Assembly: GCA_016199425.1 (NCBI GenBank)
Contig: JACQGT010000319.1
Location: forward strand, 1-11,274
Reading direction: 5' to 3'
From: Chloroflexota bacterium
Lineage (GTDB): Bacteria > Chloroflexota > Anaerolineae > Caldilineales > Caldilineaceae
Length of the DNA: 11,274 nt
Part shown: piece by piece, positions 1-7,835 of the stretch
Numbering within the stretch: position 1 is the first letter of the stretch
Layout: each line of letters begins with the position of its first letter
Made by a program: the position numbers and the translations under genes
The notes under the pieces: model-generated
What the model was told of the DNA's origin: nothing
What the model saw: only the letters and a program-made list of their open reading frames with translations
Database searches by the model: none

Positions 1-1
1 C

Positions 2-1360
2 GCCGGAACGCTCATCTCCGGTATCCTGCGTGTGACCCAAGCCGAGTGGCGCAGGCCTATCACCCGCATCGCCGAAGCGATTACTGTCGTGGCGCTGGTG
101 GTCGGCACAGTGCAGATTCTGTTCGATATGGGTAGGCCGGACCGGATGCTCTACATCTTCTTCTACGGGCGTCTGCAATCGCCTCTGCTGTGGGATATGG
201 TGTCGGTCACCGCCTATTTCCTGGGCAGTGTCGTCTACTTCTATCTGCCCCTCATCCCGGATGCGGCGCTCCTGCGTGACAATCTGCCTGCCAATGCGCC
301 GAGCTGGCGACGAAGGCTCTATCGCCTGCTGGGGCTTGGCTGGCGCGGCAACCGCACCCAGTGGCTGCGGCTGGAGCGGGTCATCGGAGTGATGGCCGTC
401 ATTATCATCCCAATTGCGGTGTCGGTACACACAATTATCTCCTGGATTCTGGCCACGACAGTGCAGCCCGGCTGGCATAGCACCGTTTTCGGCCCCTATT
501 TTGTGGTAGGGGCCATCTTCTCCGGCATCGGCGCACTCTTCCTTGCCATGACGGTCATACGCTGGGCATTTCATCTGGAAGCGTACATCACGGAAAAGCA
601 GTACCAGTATGTGGGGTATCTGATGATCGCAATGTGCGCCATCTGGTTTTACTTTACCTACGCCGAGCATCTGACCCTGGCGGCAGGCCAGCAAGAAGCG
701 GAGTTTCCTGTGCTGGCGAGCAAACTGTGGGGTATGTACGCTACCGGTTTCTGGGTGATGGTGGCTCTGATGGTCGCCGCTTTCTGGGTGCTCGTCTTCC
801 CACGTCTGATCCCCGGCGGGTGGGAGAGAGCGCCGTTCTTCCAGCCGCGTGTCACCGCGACTGCGGCTGTGCTGGCGACGGCGCTGTTTGTCCCGGTGAT
901 GCGCCCGCAGCTTCTGCCGGTGCAGTCGATCAGCTTTGACATTGTGGGCGTCAGCGCCCGCGCCGTACTCATTTCCATCGTCGTTCTATTTGTCATTGTG
1001 ACGGGCGTCAGCGCCCTGCCCTGGCTCAAACGGCGCATCGTCGCCGCCACGGTCATCGCCTCCGCCTGTGTGGTAGTGGCTATGTGGCTGGAGCGCTGGA
1101 ACATCATTATTCCCACCCTGACCCATCCCCGTCTTGTCAGATGGAGCGGTTACGCGCCGTCGGCTACGGAATGGACACTCACAGCAGCGTCCTTTGCTCT
1201 GTTCATTCTTCTGTTTCTGATTTTCTTTAAGCTTGTTCCGCCCGTCTCCATTTGGGAAGTGGCAGAAGGGCGTGTCATCGACGAGATGCGGGCCGAGACC
1301 CCCGGCAAGCTGCCGCCCTCATCGACACCGCCGCGACGTTGGCGAATTGGCCGCAGATAG
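2..1360 (+). CDS. NrfD/PsrC-family membrane subunit, first of two tandem copies (5' partial)
   Basis: This is the membrane anchor type that exchanges electrons with the quinone pool in complexes such as polysulfide reductase, Nrf nitrite reductase and alternative complex III (ActC/ActF). The reading frame is open from base 2. A GTG at 32 is not the true start, because the residues before it (AGTLISGIL) align with the interior of the paralogue that follows (AGTLVSAAL). About 75 N-terminal residues are therefore missing and 452 are visible. Family features include DMGRPDRM (visible residues 42-49), the following SPLLWD, HTIISWI, and many hydrophobic spans. The cytoplasmic-looking tail starts with FFKLVPPVSIWEV. 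By eye, identity to the next gene is around 60%. It should sit in the cytoplasmic membrane and pair with the next gene product. The redox partner, probably an upstream Fe-S or molybdopterin subunit, is not in the window. Confidence 0.9.
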   Translation, partial: AGTLISGILRVTQAEWRRPITRIAEAITVVALVVGTVQILFDMGRPDRMLYIFFYGRLQSPLLWDMVSVTAYFLGSVVYFYLPLIPDAALLRDNLPANAPSWRRRLYRLLGLGWRGNRTQWLRLERVIGVMAVIIIPIAVSVHTIISWILATTVQPGWHSTVFGPYFVVGAIFSGIGALFLAMTVIRWAFHLEAYITEKQYQYVGYLMIAMCAIWFYFTYAEHLTLAAGQQEAEFPVLASKLWGMYATGFWVMVALMVAAFWVLVFPRLIPGGWERAPFFQPRVTATAAVLATALFVPVMRPQLLPVQSISFDIVGVSARAVLISIVVLFVIVTGVSALPWLKRRIVAATVIASACVVVAMWLERWNIIIPTLTHPRLVRWSGYAPSATEWTLTAASFALFILLFLIFFKLVPPVSIWEVAEGRVIDEMRAETPGKLPPSSTPPRRWRIGRR

Positions 1361-1421
1361 ACCACAGCAGGAAGAGCAGAGGAGTCTATCAGCCACTCAC
1401 AACTCTTTGGAGAATTACGTT

Positions 1422-3035
1422 ATGCTTCGGGTTGACCCTCGCGACAAAACCCAATTGATCGATCCGCTCTTCCGAGCCGGGCCCGGTTTCTGGATCACAG
1501 TGGCCGTTCTGCTGGTCGTGATCGGCTGGGGCGCGTTTATGTACGTGCGCCAGCTTGTCTTCGGGCTGACGACGACAGGTCTGCAACGCCCCGTCTACTG
1601 GGGCATTTATATGGTGAACTTCATCTTTCTCATCGGCGTAAGTATGGCGGGCACGCTTGTCTCGGCCGCGCTGCACCTGACCGGCGTAAACTGGCGGCGG
1701 CCCATCACTCGCGTCGCCGAAACTGTGACGGTCTTTGGTCTGCTCATTGCCGGCCTGCAGGTGATTATGGATATGGGCCGGCCCGACCGGATGCTGCTGA
1801 TGTTCCTCTATGGGCGCTTACAGTCGCCTCTGCTCTGGGATGTGGCTTCGCTTTCCACCTACATTCTGGCGAGTATGTTTGCCCTCTACATCTCCCTCCT
1901 GCCCGACCTGGGCATCCTGCGCGACAACTATCCCGTCGACGGTCCGGCCTGGCGGCGCTATCTCTACACAATTCTGGCTCTGGGCTGGCGGGGCAACCGG
2001 GAACAGTGGCGCAGACTGGAAAAGGTGATTCGGGCCACGTCCATCGCTATCATTCCCATCGGCGTTTCGTTGCACACAGTCACTTCGTGGATTCTCTCTA
2101 CGACTGTGCAGCCGGGCTGGCACTCGACGATCCTCGGCCCCTACTTCGTCGTCGGCGCCATTTTCTCCGGCATCGCTCTGCTCTTCCTGCTGATCATCGC
2201 GTTGCGGCAGGTCTATGGACTGAGCTACTACATCAGCCCGGTTCTCTATCGGGGTCTGGGCTGGTTTCTGGTCGTGATGAGCATCACCTGGTTCTACTTC
2301 ACCTACACCGAACATCTCACTCAGGTGGCGGGCCAGCAGGAGGCCGAGTTCCCGGTGCTGGCGAGCAAACTGTGGGGCCGGGATGCAGCGACCTTCTGGG
2401 GAATGGTGGGGTTGATGGTCATCGCCTTTTGGGTGCTGATCCTGCCCCATTTCTTCCGGGATAGCTGGCGCACAGCGTCTGTTTTTCAGCCCCGTCTGGC
2501 GCTGACAACGGCAACAGTGTCAGTGTTGAGCTTTGCCATTCTATTTGTGCCGGGCGCAAAGCCTTTTCTGATCAATGCCACGGATACTCTGCTGATGGAC
2601 GTGGGAGCCGTCCCCACCAACACAGAACTGATGATCAGCCTCGTGGTAGCCGGTCTGGTGCTGCTGGCGGGTATCAGCGCCCTGGGCTGGCTGAAGCGCA
2701 ATCCCATCGCCGCCACCATCATCGCCTCGGTCTGCGTTGTGATCGGTATGTGGCTGGAACGCTGGAATATCATCGTGCCTACGATGGGCCATCCCCATCT
2801 GATCCGCTGGAGCAGCTACACACCCACCGTCACCGAATGGTCTCTGCTGGCCGGATCCTTTGCCCTGTTCGCCTTTCTATTCCTGATTTTTTTCAAGCTC
2901 TTCCCGCCGGTCTCCATCTGGGAAGTGACCGAAGGCCGCGTCATCGATCACGCGCTGGCCCAGATCGAAGTGCCGATGCCAGAATCCTCCACTCCTGCCC
3001 AACGACGTTGGCGTGTCACGAGAGGAAGGATGTAA
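1422..3035 (+). CDS. NrfD/PsrC-family membrane subunit, second tandem copy
   Basis: This is a 537-residue multi-span membrane protein of the NrfD family, presumed to oxidise or reduce quinol for a membrane-bound oxidoreductase. I chose ATG 1422 because TTTGGAG (1406-1412) lies 9 nt upstream. The longer frame starting at 1233 reads back into the previous gene in another frame and looks unlike protein. The first hydrophobic span begins near residue 20. DMGRPDRM is at 117-124, followed by SPLLWD. The tail FFKLFPPVSIWEV is shared with the preceding gene, as are SWILSTTVQPGWHST and AGQQEAEFPVLASKLWG. The conserved stretches run along nearly the whole length, so this is a tandem duplication rather than a domain split. 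It lies 61 nt after the first copy, and its stop codon overlaps the next start (TAATG). Two different NrfD subunits also occur in alternative complex III (ActC and ActF), but I see no other Act gene here. Confidence 0.92.
   Translation: MLRVDPRDKTQLIDPLFRAGPGFWITVAVLLVVIGWGAFMYVRQLVFGLTTTGLQRPVYWGIYMVNFIFLIGVSMAGTLVSAALHLTGVNWRRPITRVAETVTVFGLLIAGLQVIMDMGRPDRMLLMFLYGRLQSPLLWDVASLSTYILASMFALYISLLPDLGILRDNYPVDGPAWRRYLYTILALGWRGNREQWRRLEKVIRATSIAIIPIGVSLHTVTSWILSTTVQPGWHSTILGPYFVVGAIFSGIALLFLLIIALRQVYGLSYYISPVLYRGLGWFLVVMSITWFYFTYTEHLTQVAGQQEAEFPVLASKLWGRDAATFWGMVGLMVIAFWVLILPHFFRDSWRTASVFQPRLALTTATVSVLSFAILFVPGAKPFLINATDTLLMDVGAVPTNTELMISLVVAGLVLLAGISALGWLKRNPIAATIIASVCVVIGMWLERWNIIVPTMGHPHLIRWSSYTPTVTEWSLLAGSFALFAFLFLIFFKLFPPVSIWEVTEGRVIDHALAQIEVPMPESSTPAQRRWRVTRGRM
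3022..3030 (+). promoter_or_regulatory. Ribosome binding site for the TorD-ferredoxin gene
   Basis: GAGGAAGGA lies inside the last codons of the second NrfD gene, 4 nt before ATG 3035. It decides the start of the next gene, whose frame is open much further upstream (to 2750) inside nrfD. The 1-nt stop/start overlap points to translational coupling. Confidence 0.7.
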
Positions 3036-4066
3036 TGCGCAGCCTGGAATCCGAGCAGTTCCACGCCCGATCACTTGTCTATCACGCGCTGGCCGAGGCT
3101 CTCTCCGAACCGGTAGCGGAGCTTCACCCATTGTTGTTGGAGGCGACCACCAAAGGCGCGCAGACTCTGGGGTCGCCAGCCTGCCGCAAGGCTGCGCTGT
3201 CCCTGGCGACGTTGCCTGCCCCAACCGCCGCGGAATTGCGCCAGCGCTACATCCGGGTGACGAGAAACAGCGCGCGGCGGCCCCTCGCCCTCTACGGGTC
3301 CCTTCATCGAGAAGGGCGTCTGATGGGCCAATCAGCGGCGGCAGCCGAAGATCGCTATAGGGCGCTGGGTATTGTGCCGGACAATGGCGAATTGCCTGAT
3401 CACGCCAGCGTGGAATTGGCCTTTATGGGCCATCTGGCTGCTGCGCAAGCCAGCGCCTATATTGCCATCGACAGCCTGTTGGTAAGTCGCCTGGGTGTGG
3501 AAGAACACACTTTTCTGCGCGAACATCCAGGCGTGTGGTTGCCGGATGTGGGGAGGGAGTTGGCTGCTGCCGACGACCCCTTCTATGCAGTTGTAGGCGT
3601 CCTGTTGAGTGAGTTTTTGACCGAAAAGTTGGGCAGCGCCTGGTATCGCCAGGCAAGACGGGCTGGCTTTCCGGTTCTGCAGGAGACCGATGTCTGCAAT
3701 TTGTGCGGTATATGCATCGGCGCTTGTCTGCCCGGCGCTCTGCGTATGGTCGAGAGCGACACGGAGACTGCGTTGAGTCTGGACATCAGTCGTTGTGTTG
3801 GCTGCAATCGCTGTGTGCGTATCTGCCCACAGCGCGTGCTGAAACAACTGGAGACAGACGTCCTAGACGCCCAACACGAGACGAACGGCGCATCCCGCAT
3901 CCGCATCCTGCGTCGTTCGCCCCGGGCCCAGTGCCCCATCTGCGGCCGTCCAACAGTGAGCGAAGCCGAACTGGAGGCTGTCTTCGCCACACTTCAACCA
4001 GACCCGATGCTGAAGCGACAGATGAGCCTGTGTGTAGAGTGCAAGTCTTTGTGGAACAGTTTATGA
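3035..4066 (+). CDS. TorD-like chaperone fused to 2x[4Fe-4S] ferredoxin and CXXC-pair tail
   Basis: The product has 343 residues in three parts. Residues 1 to about 200 are an alpha-helical TorD/DmsD-like domain. In characterised members this fold binds molybdopterin oxidoreductases during cofactor insertion and Tat export. The second part is a bacterial dicluster ferredoxin: C221-x2-C224-x2-C227-x3-C231-LP, then C254-x2-C257-x2-C260-x3-C264-P. The third part has CPIC (C300, C303) and CVEC (C333, C336), which together could bind one zinc. No signal peptide is seen, so it should be cytoplasmic. The start ATG 3035 overlaps the nrfD stop by one base. Its place in the operon suggests that it matures or feeds electrons to a molybdoenzyme encoded upstream of the window. 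The TorD assignment rests on the general helical pattern and the context; the ferredoxin motifs are unambiguous. Confidence 0.82.
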   Translation: MRSLESEQFHARSLVYHALAEALSEPVAELHPLLLEATTKGAQTLGSPACRKAALSLATLPAPTAAELRQRYIRVTRNSARRPLALYGSLHREGRLMGQSAAAAEDRYRALGIVPDNGELPDHASVELAFMGHLAAAQASAYIAIDSLLVSRLGVEEHTFLREHPGVWLPDVGRELAAADDPFYAVVGVLLSEFLTEKLGSAWYRQARRAGFPVLQETDVCNLCGICIGACLPGALRMVESDTETALSLDISRCVGCNRCVRICPQRVLKQLETDVLDAQHETNGASRIRILRRSPRAQCPICGRPTVSEAELEAVFATLQPDPMLKRQMSLCVECKSLWNSL

Positions 4067-4082
4067 AACGAGGCAAACTACT

Positions 4083-4286
4083 ATGAATTTCCCAATGGAC
4101 AACCCTTTCTTTCAGTTTCTCTTCTGGCTGTTGAACACACCGGGGATAGGGGGTATCGCGGTGGGTCTCATCGGGCTAATTTCGGTAAGCATCTATGCGA
4201 GTTCGCTCTATTGGATTGCGCGAGGCGCAAGGGCCGATGAAGTCGACACCTACGCCTATCCCACGCCAACGTTGTTAGACCATTGA
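4083..4286 (+). CDS. 67-residue single-span membrane protein, unknown function
   Basis: I do not recognise this protein. The N-terminus (MNFPMDNPFFQFLFWLLN) is aromatic and amphipathic. It is followed by a glycine-rich hydrophobic span at about residues 20-47 (GIGGIAVGLIGLISVSIYA). The C-terminus is short and polar, with RGARADEVDTYAYP. GAGGCAAA upstream gives a modest ribosome binding site before ATG 4083. The gene starts 16 nt after the TorD-ferredoxin gene and ends 36 nt before the slipin gene, so it is very probably co-transcribed. Its size and position suggest a small accessory subunit of the membrane complex. The coding call rests on the operon fit and the clean span rather than on homology. 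Confidence 0.65.
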   Translation: MNFPMDNPFFQFLFWLLNTPGIGGIAVGLIGLISVSIYASSLYWIARGARADEVDTYAYPTPTLLDH

Positions 4287-4311
4287 TCATCACAGATCCA
4301 TTTCTCAGTTT

Positions 4312-4318
4312 AGGAGGT
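4312..4318 (+). promoter_or_regulatory. Strong Shine-Dalgarno for the slipin gene
   Basis: AGGAGGT sits 4 nt before ATG 4323. It is an almost perfect anti-16S complement and fixes the start of the slipin gene. Confidence 0.7.
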
Positions 4319-4322
4319 AGCT

Positions 4323-5105
4323 ATGGAACAGCTATTGAGTCTATTCGGCGTTCTGCTGTTCATTTTTGTCATCGTCTGGCCCGCCACGAAGATTGTCAAA
4401 CAGTGGGAGCGGGGCGTCGTCCTGCGCTTCGGGCGTTACGTCACCACCCGCTCGCCCGGCCTGAACTTCATCATTCCTTACATCGATCGCATGATGAAAG
4501 TGGACACCCGCGTCGAAACAATGGTAGTGGAACCCCAGGAGGTAATCACCAACGACAATGTGACCGTGCAGGTGGACGCCGTCGTCTACTTTCAGGTGAT
4601 CAACGCCGAAGATGCGATGATGAAAGTAGTGGACTACGAGAAGGCCACTACCCAAATTTCCCTGACAACCCTACGCAGTGTGCTGGGCCAGTCAGAGCTG
4701 GATGAACTGCTCGCCCACCGCGACCAGATCAACGAAATGTTGCGCCAGATCATCGACAAGCACACAGAGCCGTGGGGCGTTCAAGTCACCGCGGTCGAGG
4801 TGAAGGATGTGTTGCTGCCCGAAAACTTGCAGCGGGCAATGGCTCGCCAGGCCGAAGCGGAACGGGAACGGCGGGCAAAAATTGTCCACGCCCGTGGCGA
4901 ACATCAGGCCGCCGAGGAACTGGCCCAGGCCGCGCATATCATTGCCAGCGAACCCGTCAGTCTGCAATTGCGCTATCTGCAGACGCTGGTGGAGATGGCC
5001 GGTGAGCGGACCAGCACGATCATCCCATTCCCGCTGGATGTGATGGGCGCGGTCCAGGCCGCACTGTCGGCACGCAGCACCGATAACGGCATAAAGCAGA
5101 TATAG
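4323..5105 (+). CDS. Slipin/stomatin-like SPFH (band 7) membrane protein
   Basis: The product has 260 residues and is of ordinary slipin length. One N-terminal hydrophobic segment (residues 5-20) anchors it. The SPFH domain follows, with QWERGVVLRFGRY, GLNFIIPYIDRM, VDTRVETM and VTVQVDAVVYFQV. A helical part rich in Ala, Glu and Arg (QAEAERERRAKI) then leads to the C-terminal IIPFPLD motif typical of slipins. Slipins oligomerise on the inner face of membranes, organise lipid microdomains and are often linked to membrane proteases. No NfeD partner gene is adjacent. Its place between the membrane redox subunits and the decaheme lipoprotein suggests a scaffolding role for that complex, which is inference. 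It starts after a very strong ribosome binding site and ends 25 nt before the cytochrome gene. Confidence 0.93.
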   Translation: MEQLLSLFGVLLFIFVIVWPATKIVKQWERGVVLRFGRYVTTRSPGLNFIIPYIDRMMKVDTRVETMVVEPQEVITNDNVTVQVDAVVYFQVINAEDAMMKVVDYEKATTQISLTTLRSVLGQSELDELLAHRDQINEMLRQIIDKHTEPWGVQVTAVEVKDVLLPENLQRAMARQAEAERERRAKIVHARGEHQAAEELAQAAHIIASEPVSLQLRYLQTLVEMAGERTSTIIPFPLDVMGAVQAALSARSTDNGIKQI

Positions 5106-5130
5106 CGTCACTACAAGCGAGGAGGAGTAT

Positions 5131-7287
5131 ATGTTCTCCGCCAAATGGCTTTTCATCTCTCTGCTGGCGGTCGTCAGCCTGTTATTGGCCGCCTGTACGT
5201 CGGAGGTTGTGCTGCCGGGGCCGGTTGGTCCAGCGGGCGCAATGGGTTTGCAGGGCGTACCCGGTCCGCAAGGGCCGCCGGGGCCGTTGGGTCCACTGGG
5301 GCCAATAGGGATCGAAGGTCCCCAGGGACCGTTGGGACCGCCGGGACAAAACTTCGTCGCTCTGGGCAACGGGTTATCGATCAAACTCAAGTCAGTTGAA
5401 TTGATCGATGACAATCGACCCCGGGTGACGCTCACCCTGGGGGATGAGTGGGGACTTCCGCTTCCGGTGGAGGTGTTGGAAGGCTACGGATTCACAATCG
5501 CGCAGGTGACTGTTGACTCCGAGACTAATCTCAGCCACTATCAGAATCTGCTGGTGCGTACAGTGGAGGGAGGACCCTATACTGTCGCCGAGCAGGAACA
5601 GGCTCCGGCCCTGGCGACAGCCAGCCAACCCTTTGCCGAAAGCGGCGGCATGTGGGGAAACTTGGGTGGGGGCGCGTACACATATACATTCAGCAACACA
5701 CTCACACTCGAACTCAACGAGGATTTGACGACCGTTCTGGGTGTGTACGCCTACCGCAGTGGTCGAACTGCTGTGGCCAATGACCTGCTCACTTGGGTTC
5801 CCGCAGGCGGAGAACCGGCGACAACCCGGGATGTGGTTTCGACCGACTCCTGCAACAACTGCCACGACCCCCTGTCCTTCCACGGCGGCGTCCGCCGTCT
5901 GGCCGGTCTGTGCGCCACCTGTCATACCGCGCAGAACATCGACCCGGAGTCCGGCAACACATTGGATTTCCGGGTGTTGGTTCACAAGATTCATGCGGGC
6001 CAATCCTTGCCCAGTGTCATCAGTGGCATTCCTTATCAGTTGATCGGCTTCCGCCAATCGGTCCACGACTATTCGACGGTCGCCTGGCCCCAGGACACCC
6101 GGAACTGCACCACATGCCACACAGGCGGCAAGGACAGCGACAACTTCAAGACGAAGCCCCAGCAAGCTGCCTGTGTTGCCTGCCATGACAATGTGCTCCT
6201 GGACATCGGGCAGAACCATCCGGGCAACAAACCCCGGGCCGACGATACCTGCGTCGAGTGTCACGAGCCGGACGGCGACGATTTCGACGACTCAATCGTC
6301 GGTTCGCATACCCTGCCCGTCAACGCCGTACGCGCCGGCAAGCTCTTTCTGGAAATTGTGAATGTGACGTCGATGGCTGCGGGCAATGCACCCGCCATCG
6401 AATTCAAAATCACAGACGGCGAAGGCCAGGGACTCTCCCTTTCCGATCTGGACTATCTGGCGGCGACGGTGGCTGGTCCAACCGATGACTACGTGGAACG
6501 GGCAACGGAAGTGCTTATCCAGGACGGCGAGTCGATCGCTTCTGTCAACAGCGCTGGCGACGGCGTCTACCGGTACAAATTCAGCTATCAGTTGCCGGCG
6601 GGTGCATCGGGAACCTACGCTGCGGGGTTGGAAGGTTCTCTGCTGAAGAGAGTGCCGAAGGTCTCCGAACGAGTACGGGTTAGCGCCTTCAATCCGGTCG
6701 TTTACGTGGCGGTGGGAAGCGACACGGCAGCGCCCCGCCGCTCGGTCGTCGATGGCGAACGGTGCGCCACCTGCCACGGGCAGATTTTGGCCCACGGCGG
6801 TGTGCGGCAGAACGTGGACTATTGCGTCCTCTGTCACAACGCCGGTGCCACAGATGCGGCCGCTCGTCCCGCAGAAGCACTGCCAGCCGCGTCTCTGGAT
6901 TTCAAACGGTTGATTCATATGATTCACCGGGGCGATGAGAGGACAGAAAAGCCATTTGAGGTCTACGGCTTCCAGGATGCGGTCTATGACTTTACGGCTC
7001 TGCGCTTCCCTGGCAATCTCGCCAATTGCGTCGAGTGCCACAGGCCAGGAACCTATACGCTGCCTCTGGTCGATGCCATGCGGGCGACAACCGTCGTGAA
7101 CGCAGACCAAACGACCGGCTCCCTGCTGCCCACCCGTTCCGTCTGCACCTCCTGTCACGACGGCATCGCAACCGGCGCGCACGCCGAGCTTGAGACAACA
7201 GCGGGCGGTGTGGAAAGTTGTACGGTCTGTCACGGGCCAGGCAGCGAGTTTGCGGTTGAGCGTGTACATGCGATTGACGAACCTTAG
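5131..7287 (+). CDS. OmcA/MtrC-like decaheme c-type cytochrome lipoprotein with collagen-like stem
   Basis: The product has 718 residues. The N-terminus is a lipoprotein signal ending in LLLAAC (lipid-modified C22). Residues 30-74 are about 15 Gly-X-Y triplets, a collagen-like stem. A beta-rich domain follows. There are then five CXXCH sites (241, 261, 326, 348, 374), a second beta-rich domain, and five more (545, 565, 633, 672, 697). The two haem blocks are internally duplicated: each has HGGVR, CxxCH, LDF..L.H.IH.G, a YGF/IGF motif and NCxxCH in the same order. This domain-pentahaem-domain-pentahaem order is that of OmcA/MtrC outer-surface cytochromes, which carry electrons to extracellular acceptors. 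The start ATG 5131 follows GAGGAGT at good spacing. It is last in the operon, so it probably takes electrons from, or gives them to, the NrfD-containing complex. Haem attachment would need cytochrome c maturation genes elsewhere. Confidence 0.94.
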   Translation: MFSAKWLFISLLAVVSLLLAACTSEVVLPGPVGPAGAMGLQGVPGPQGPPGPLGPLGPIGIEGPQGPLGPPGQNFVALGNGLSIKLKSVELIDDNRPRVTLTLGDEWGLPLPVEVLEGYGFTIAQVTVDSETNLSHYQNLLVRTVEGGPYTVAEQEQAPALATASQPFAESGGMWGNLGGGAYTYTFSNTLTLELNEDLTTVLGVYAYRSGRTAVANDLLTWVPAGGEPATTRDVVSTDSCNNCHDPLSFHGGVRRLAGLCATCHTAQNIDPESGNTLDFRVLVHKIHAGQSLPSVISGIPYQLIGFRQSVHDYSTVAWPQDTRNCTTCHTGGKDSDNFKTKPQQAACVACHDNVLLDIGQNHPGNKPRADDTCVECHEPDGDDFDDSIVGSHTLPVNAVRAGKLFLEIVNVTSMAAGNAPAIEFKITDGEGQGLSLSDLDYLAATVAGPTDDYVERATEVLIQDGESIASVNSAGDGVYRYKFSYQLPAGASGTYAAGLEGSLLKRVPKVSERVRVSAFNPVVYVAVGSDTAAPRRSVVDGERCATCHGQILAHGGVRQNVDYCVLCHNAGATDAAARPAEALPAASLDFKRLIHMIHRGDERTEKPFEVYGFQDAVYDFTALRFPGNLANCVECHRPGTYTLPLVDAMRATTVVNADQTTGSLLPTRSVCTSCHDGIATGAHAELETTAGGVESCTVCHGPGSEFAVERVHAIDEP

Positions 7288-7408
7288 TGAGCGTCCAAGT
7301 ATAACTTCCCAACCTTCCGGAAAGGGGTCAAGCAGATTTGCGCAAGTTCAGCCAGCTTATGACCCCTTCCCGGAAGGTGCAAATCGGGAACTTGTTTCTG
7401 GACGCTCA
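7288..7408 (+). repeat. 121-bp imperfect inverted-repeat element (MITE-like or long hairpin)
   Basis: The left arm (7288-7330) starts TGAGCGTCCA and ends AAAGGGGTCA. The right arm (7360-7408) starts TGACCCCTTC and ends TGGACGCTCA. The arms are reverse complements with a few mismatches and insertions in the right arm, and the loop is 29 nt. The element begins at the base after the cytochrome stop codon. TTAG stands just before it (7284-7287) and again at 7410-7413, one base after the right arm. This is compatible with, but does not prove, a target duplication. It encodes no protein. As RNA it would fold into a long stem that could end or stabilise the operon transcript, although no T-run follows. 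Confidence 0.7.
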
Positions 7409-7450
7409 TTTAGACTGATTCCAGAGGGGAAATCTAAAAAGGAGAGAACG

Positions 7451-7807
7451 ATGGCTGAGATGAGTACAACACAGATAGTCTGTTCGCGCTGCGCCAGCAA
7501 ACGGGTCAAAGAAGAGGAACGTTTGACCTCGTCCAAGTCGATCGGTTCGATCGGCTCCTGGCGAATTGGGTGGGGCTATGGGGTAGCGATAGCTGTCATT
7601 GGGTTTGGGATTCTATCCATTTTTGCACGCCGATTTGTAGATCCGACACTGGATACCGTCTTCCTGGCTATCGGTATCGTCAGTTTCGTCTATGCGCTCT
7701 ACGTACTGGCCGGTTCTCTCTATGCTGCGCGCTGGTCGCGTGTCAAGAAATTTGTCTGCCAGAAATGTCTTTACGAATGGAGTCCCGCGCAGGAAACTAC
7801 GGAATAG
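7451..7807 (+). CDS. Two-span membrane protein with terminal CXXC pairs (split zinc ribbon)
   Basis: The product has 118 residues and I do not recognise a named family. The N-terminus has CSRC (C11, C14), then a charged stretch and two hydrophobic spans (about residues 43-60 and 70-90) joined by a short charged turn. The C-terminal tail carries CQKC (C103, C106). With both tails on the cytoplasmic side, the two CXXC pairs could form one zinc ribbon. ATG 7451 is chosen because AGGAG (7440-7444) sits 6 nt upstream. The open frame extends to 7190, but that extension runs through the cytochrome gene and the inverted repeat. It is separated from the cytochrome by 163 nt containing that repeat, so it may or may not share the operon's transcript. 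Confidence 0.75.
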   Translation: MAEMSTTQIVCSRCASKRVKEEERLTSSKSIGSIGSWRIGWGYGVAIAVIGFGILSIFARRFVDPTLDTVFLAIGIVSFVYALYVLAGSLYAARWSRVKKFVCQKCLYEWSPAQETTE

Positions 7808-7835
7808 AAAATCGCTATTTTCCGCACGTCCTGCT

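Noticed and set aside
658..1116. Long reverse-strand open frame opposite the first NrfD gene
   Set aside because: It is a composition shadow. The + strand frame has clear family motifs, while the reverse frame is low-complexity and has no recognisable motif.
1233..1421. N-terminal extension of the second NrfD gene
   Set aside because: The extension overlaps the end of the first NrfD gene in another frame and carries no membrane pattern. ATG 1422 has a ribosome binding site and begins a normal family N-terminus.
4692..5435. Reverse-strand frame with many Gly-Pro repeats, at first sight a collagen-like gene
   Set aside because: It is the antisense image of the Gly-X-Y stem of the cytochrome: codons for Gly and Pro (GGN/CCN) are mutual complements. 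The + strand has the lipobox, the ribosome binding site and ten haem motifs.
7190..7450. N-terminal extension of the two-span CXXC protein
   Set aside because: It runs out of frame through the cytochrome end and the inverted repeat. AGGAG before ATG 7451 marks the real start.
7807..7822. Hairpin GAAAAT-CGCT-ATTTTC as a terminator of the CXXC membrane protein gene
   Set aside because: Only six mostly A/T pairs and no following T-run. It overlaps the stop codon and is too weak to call.
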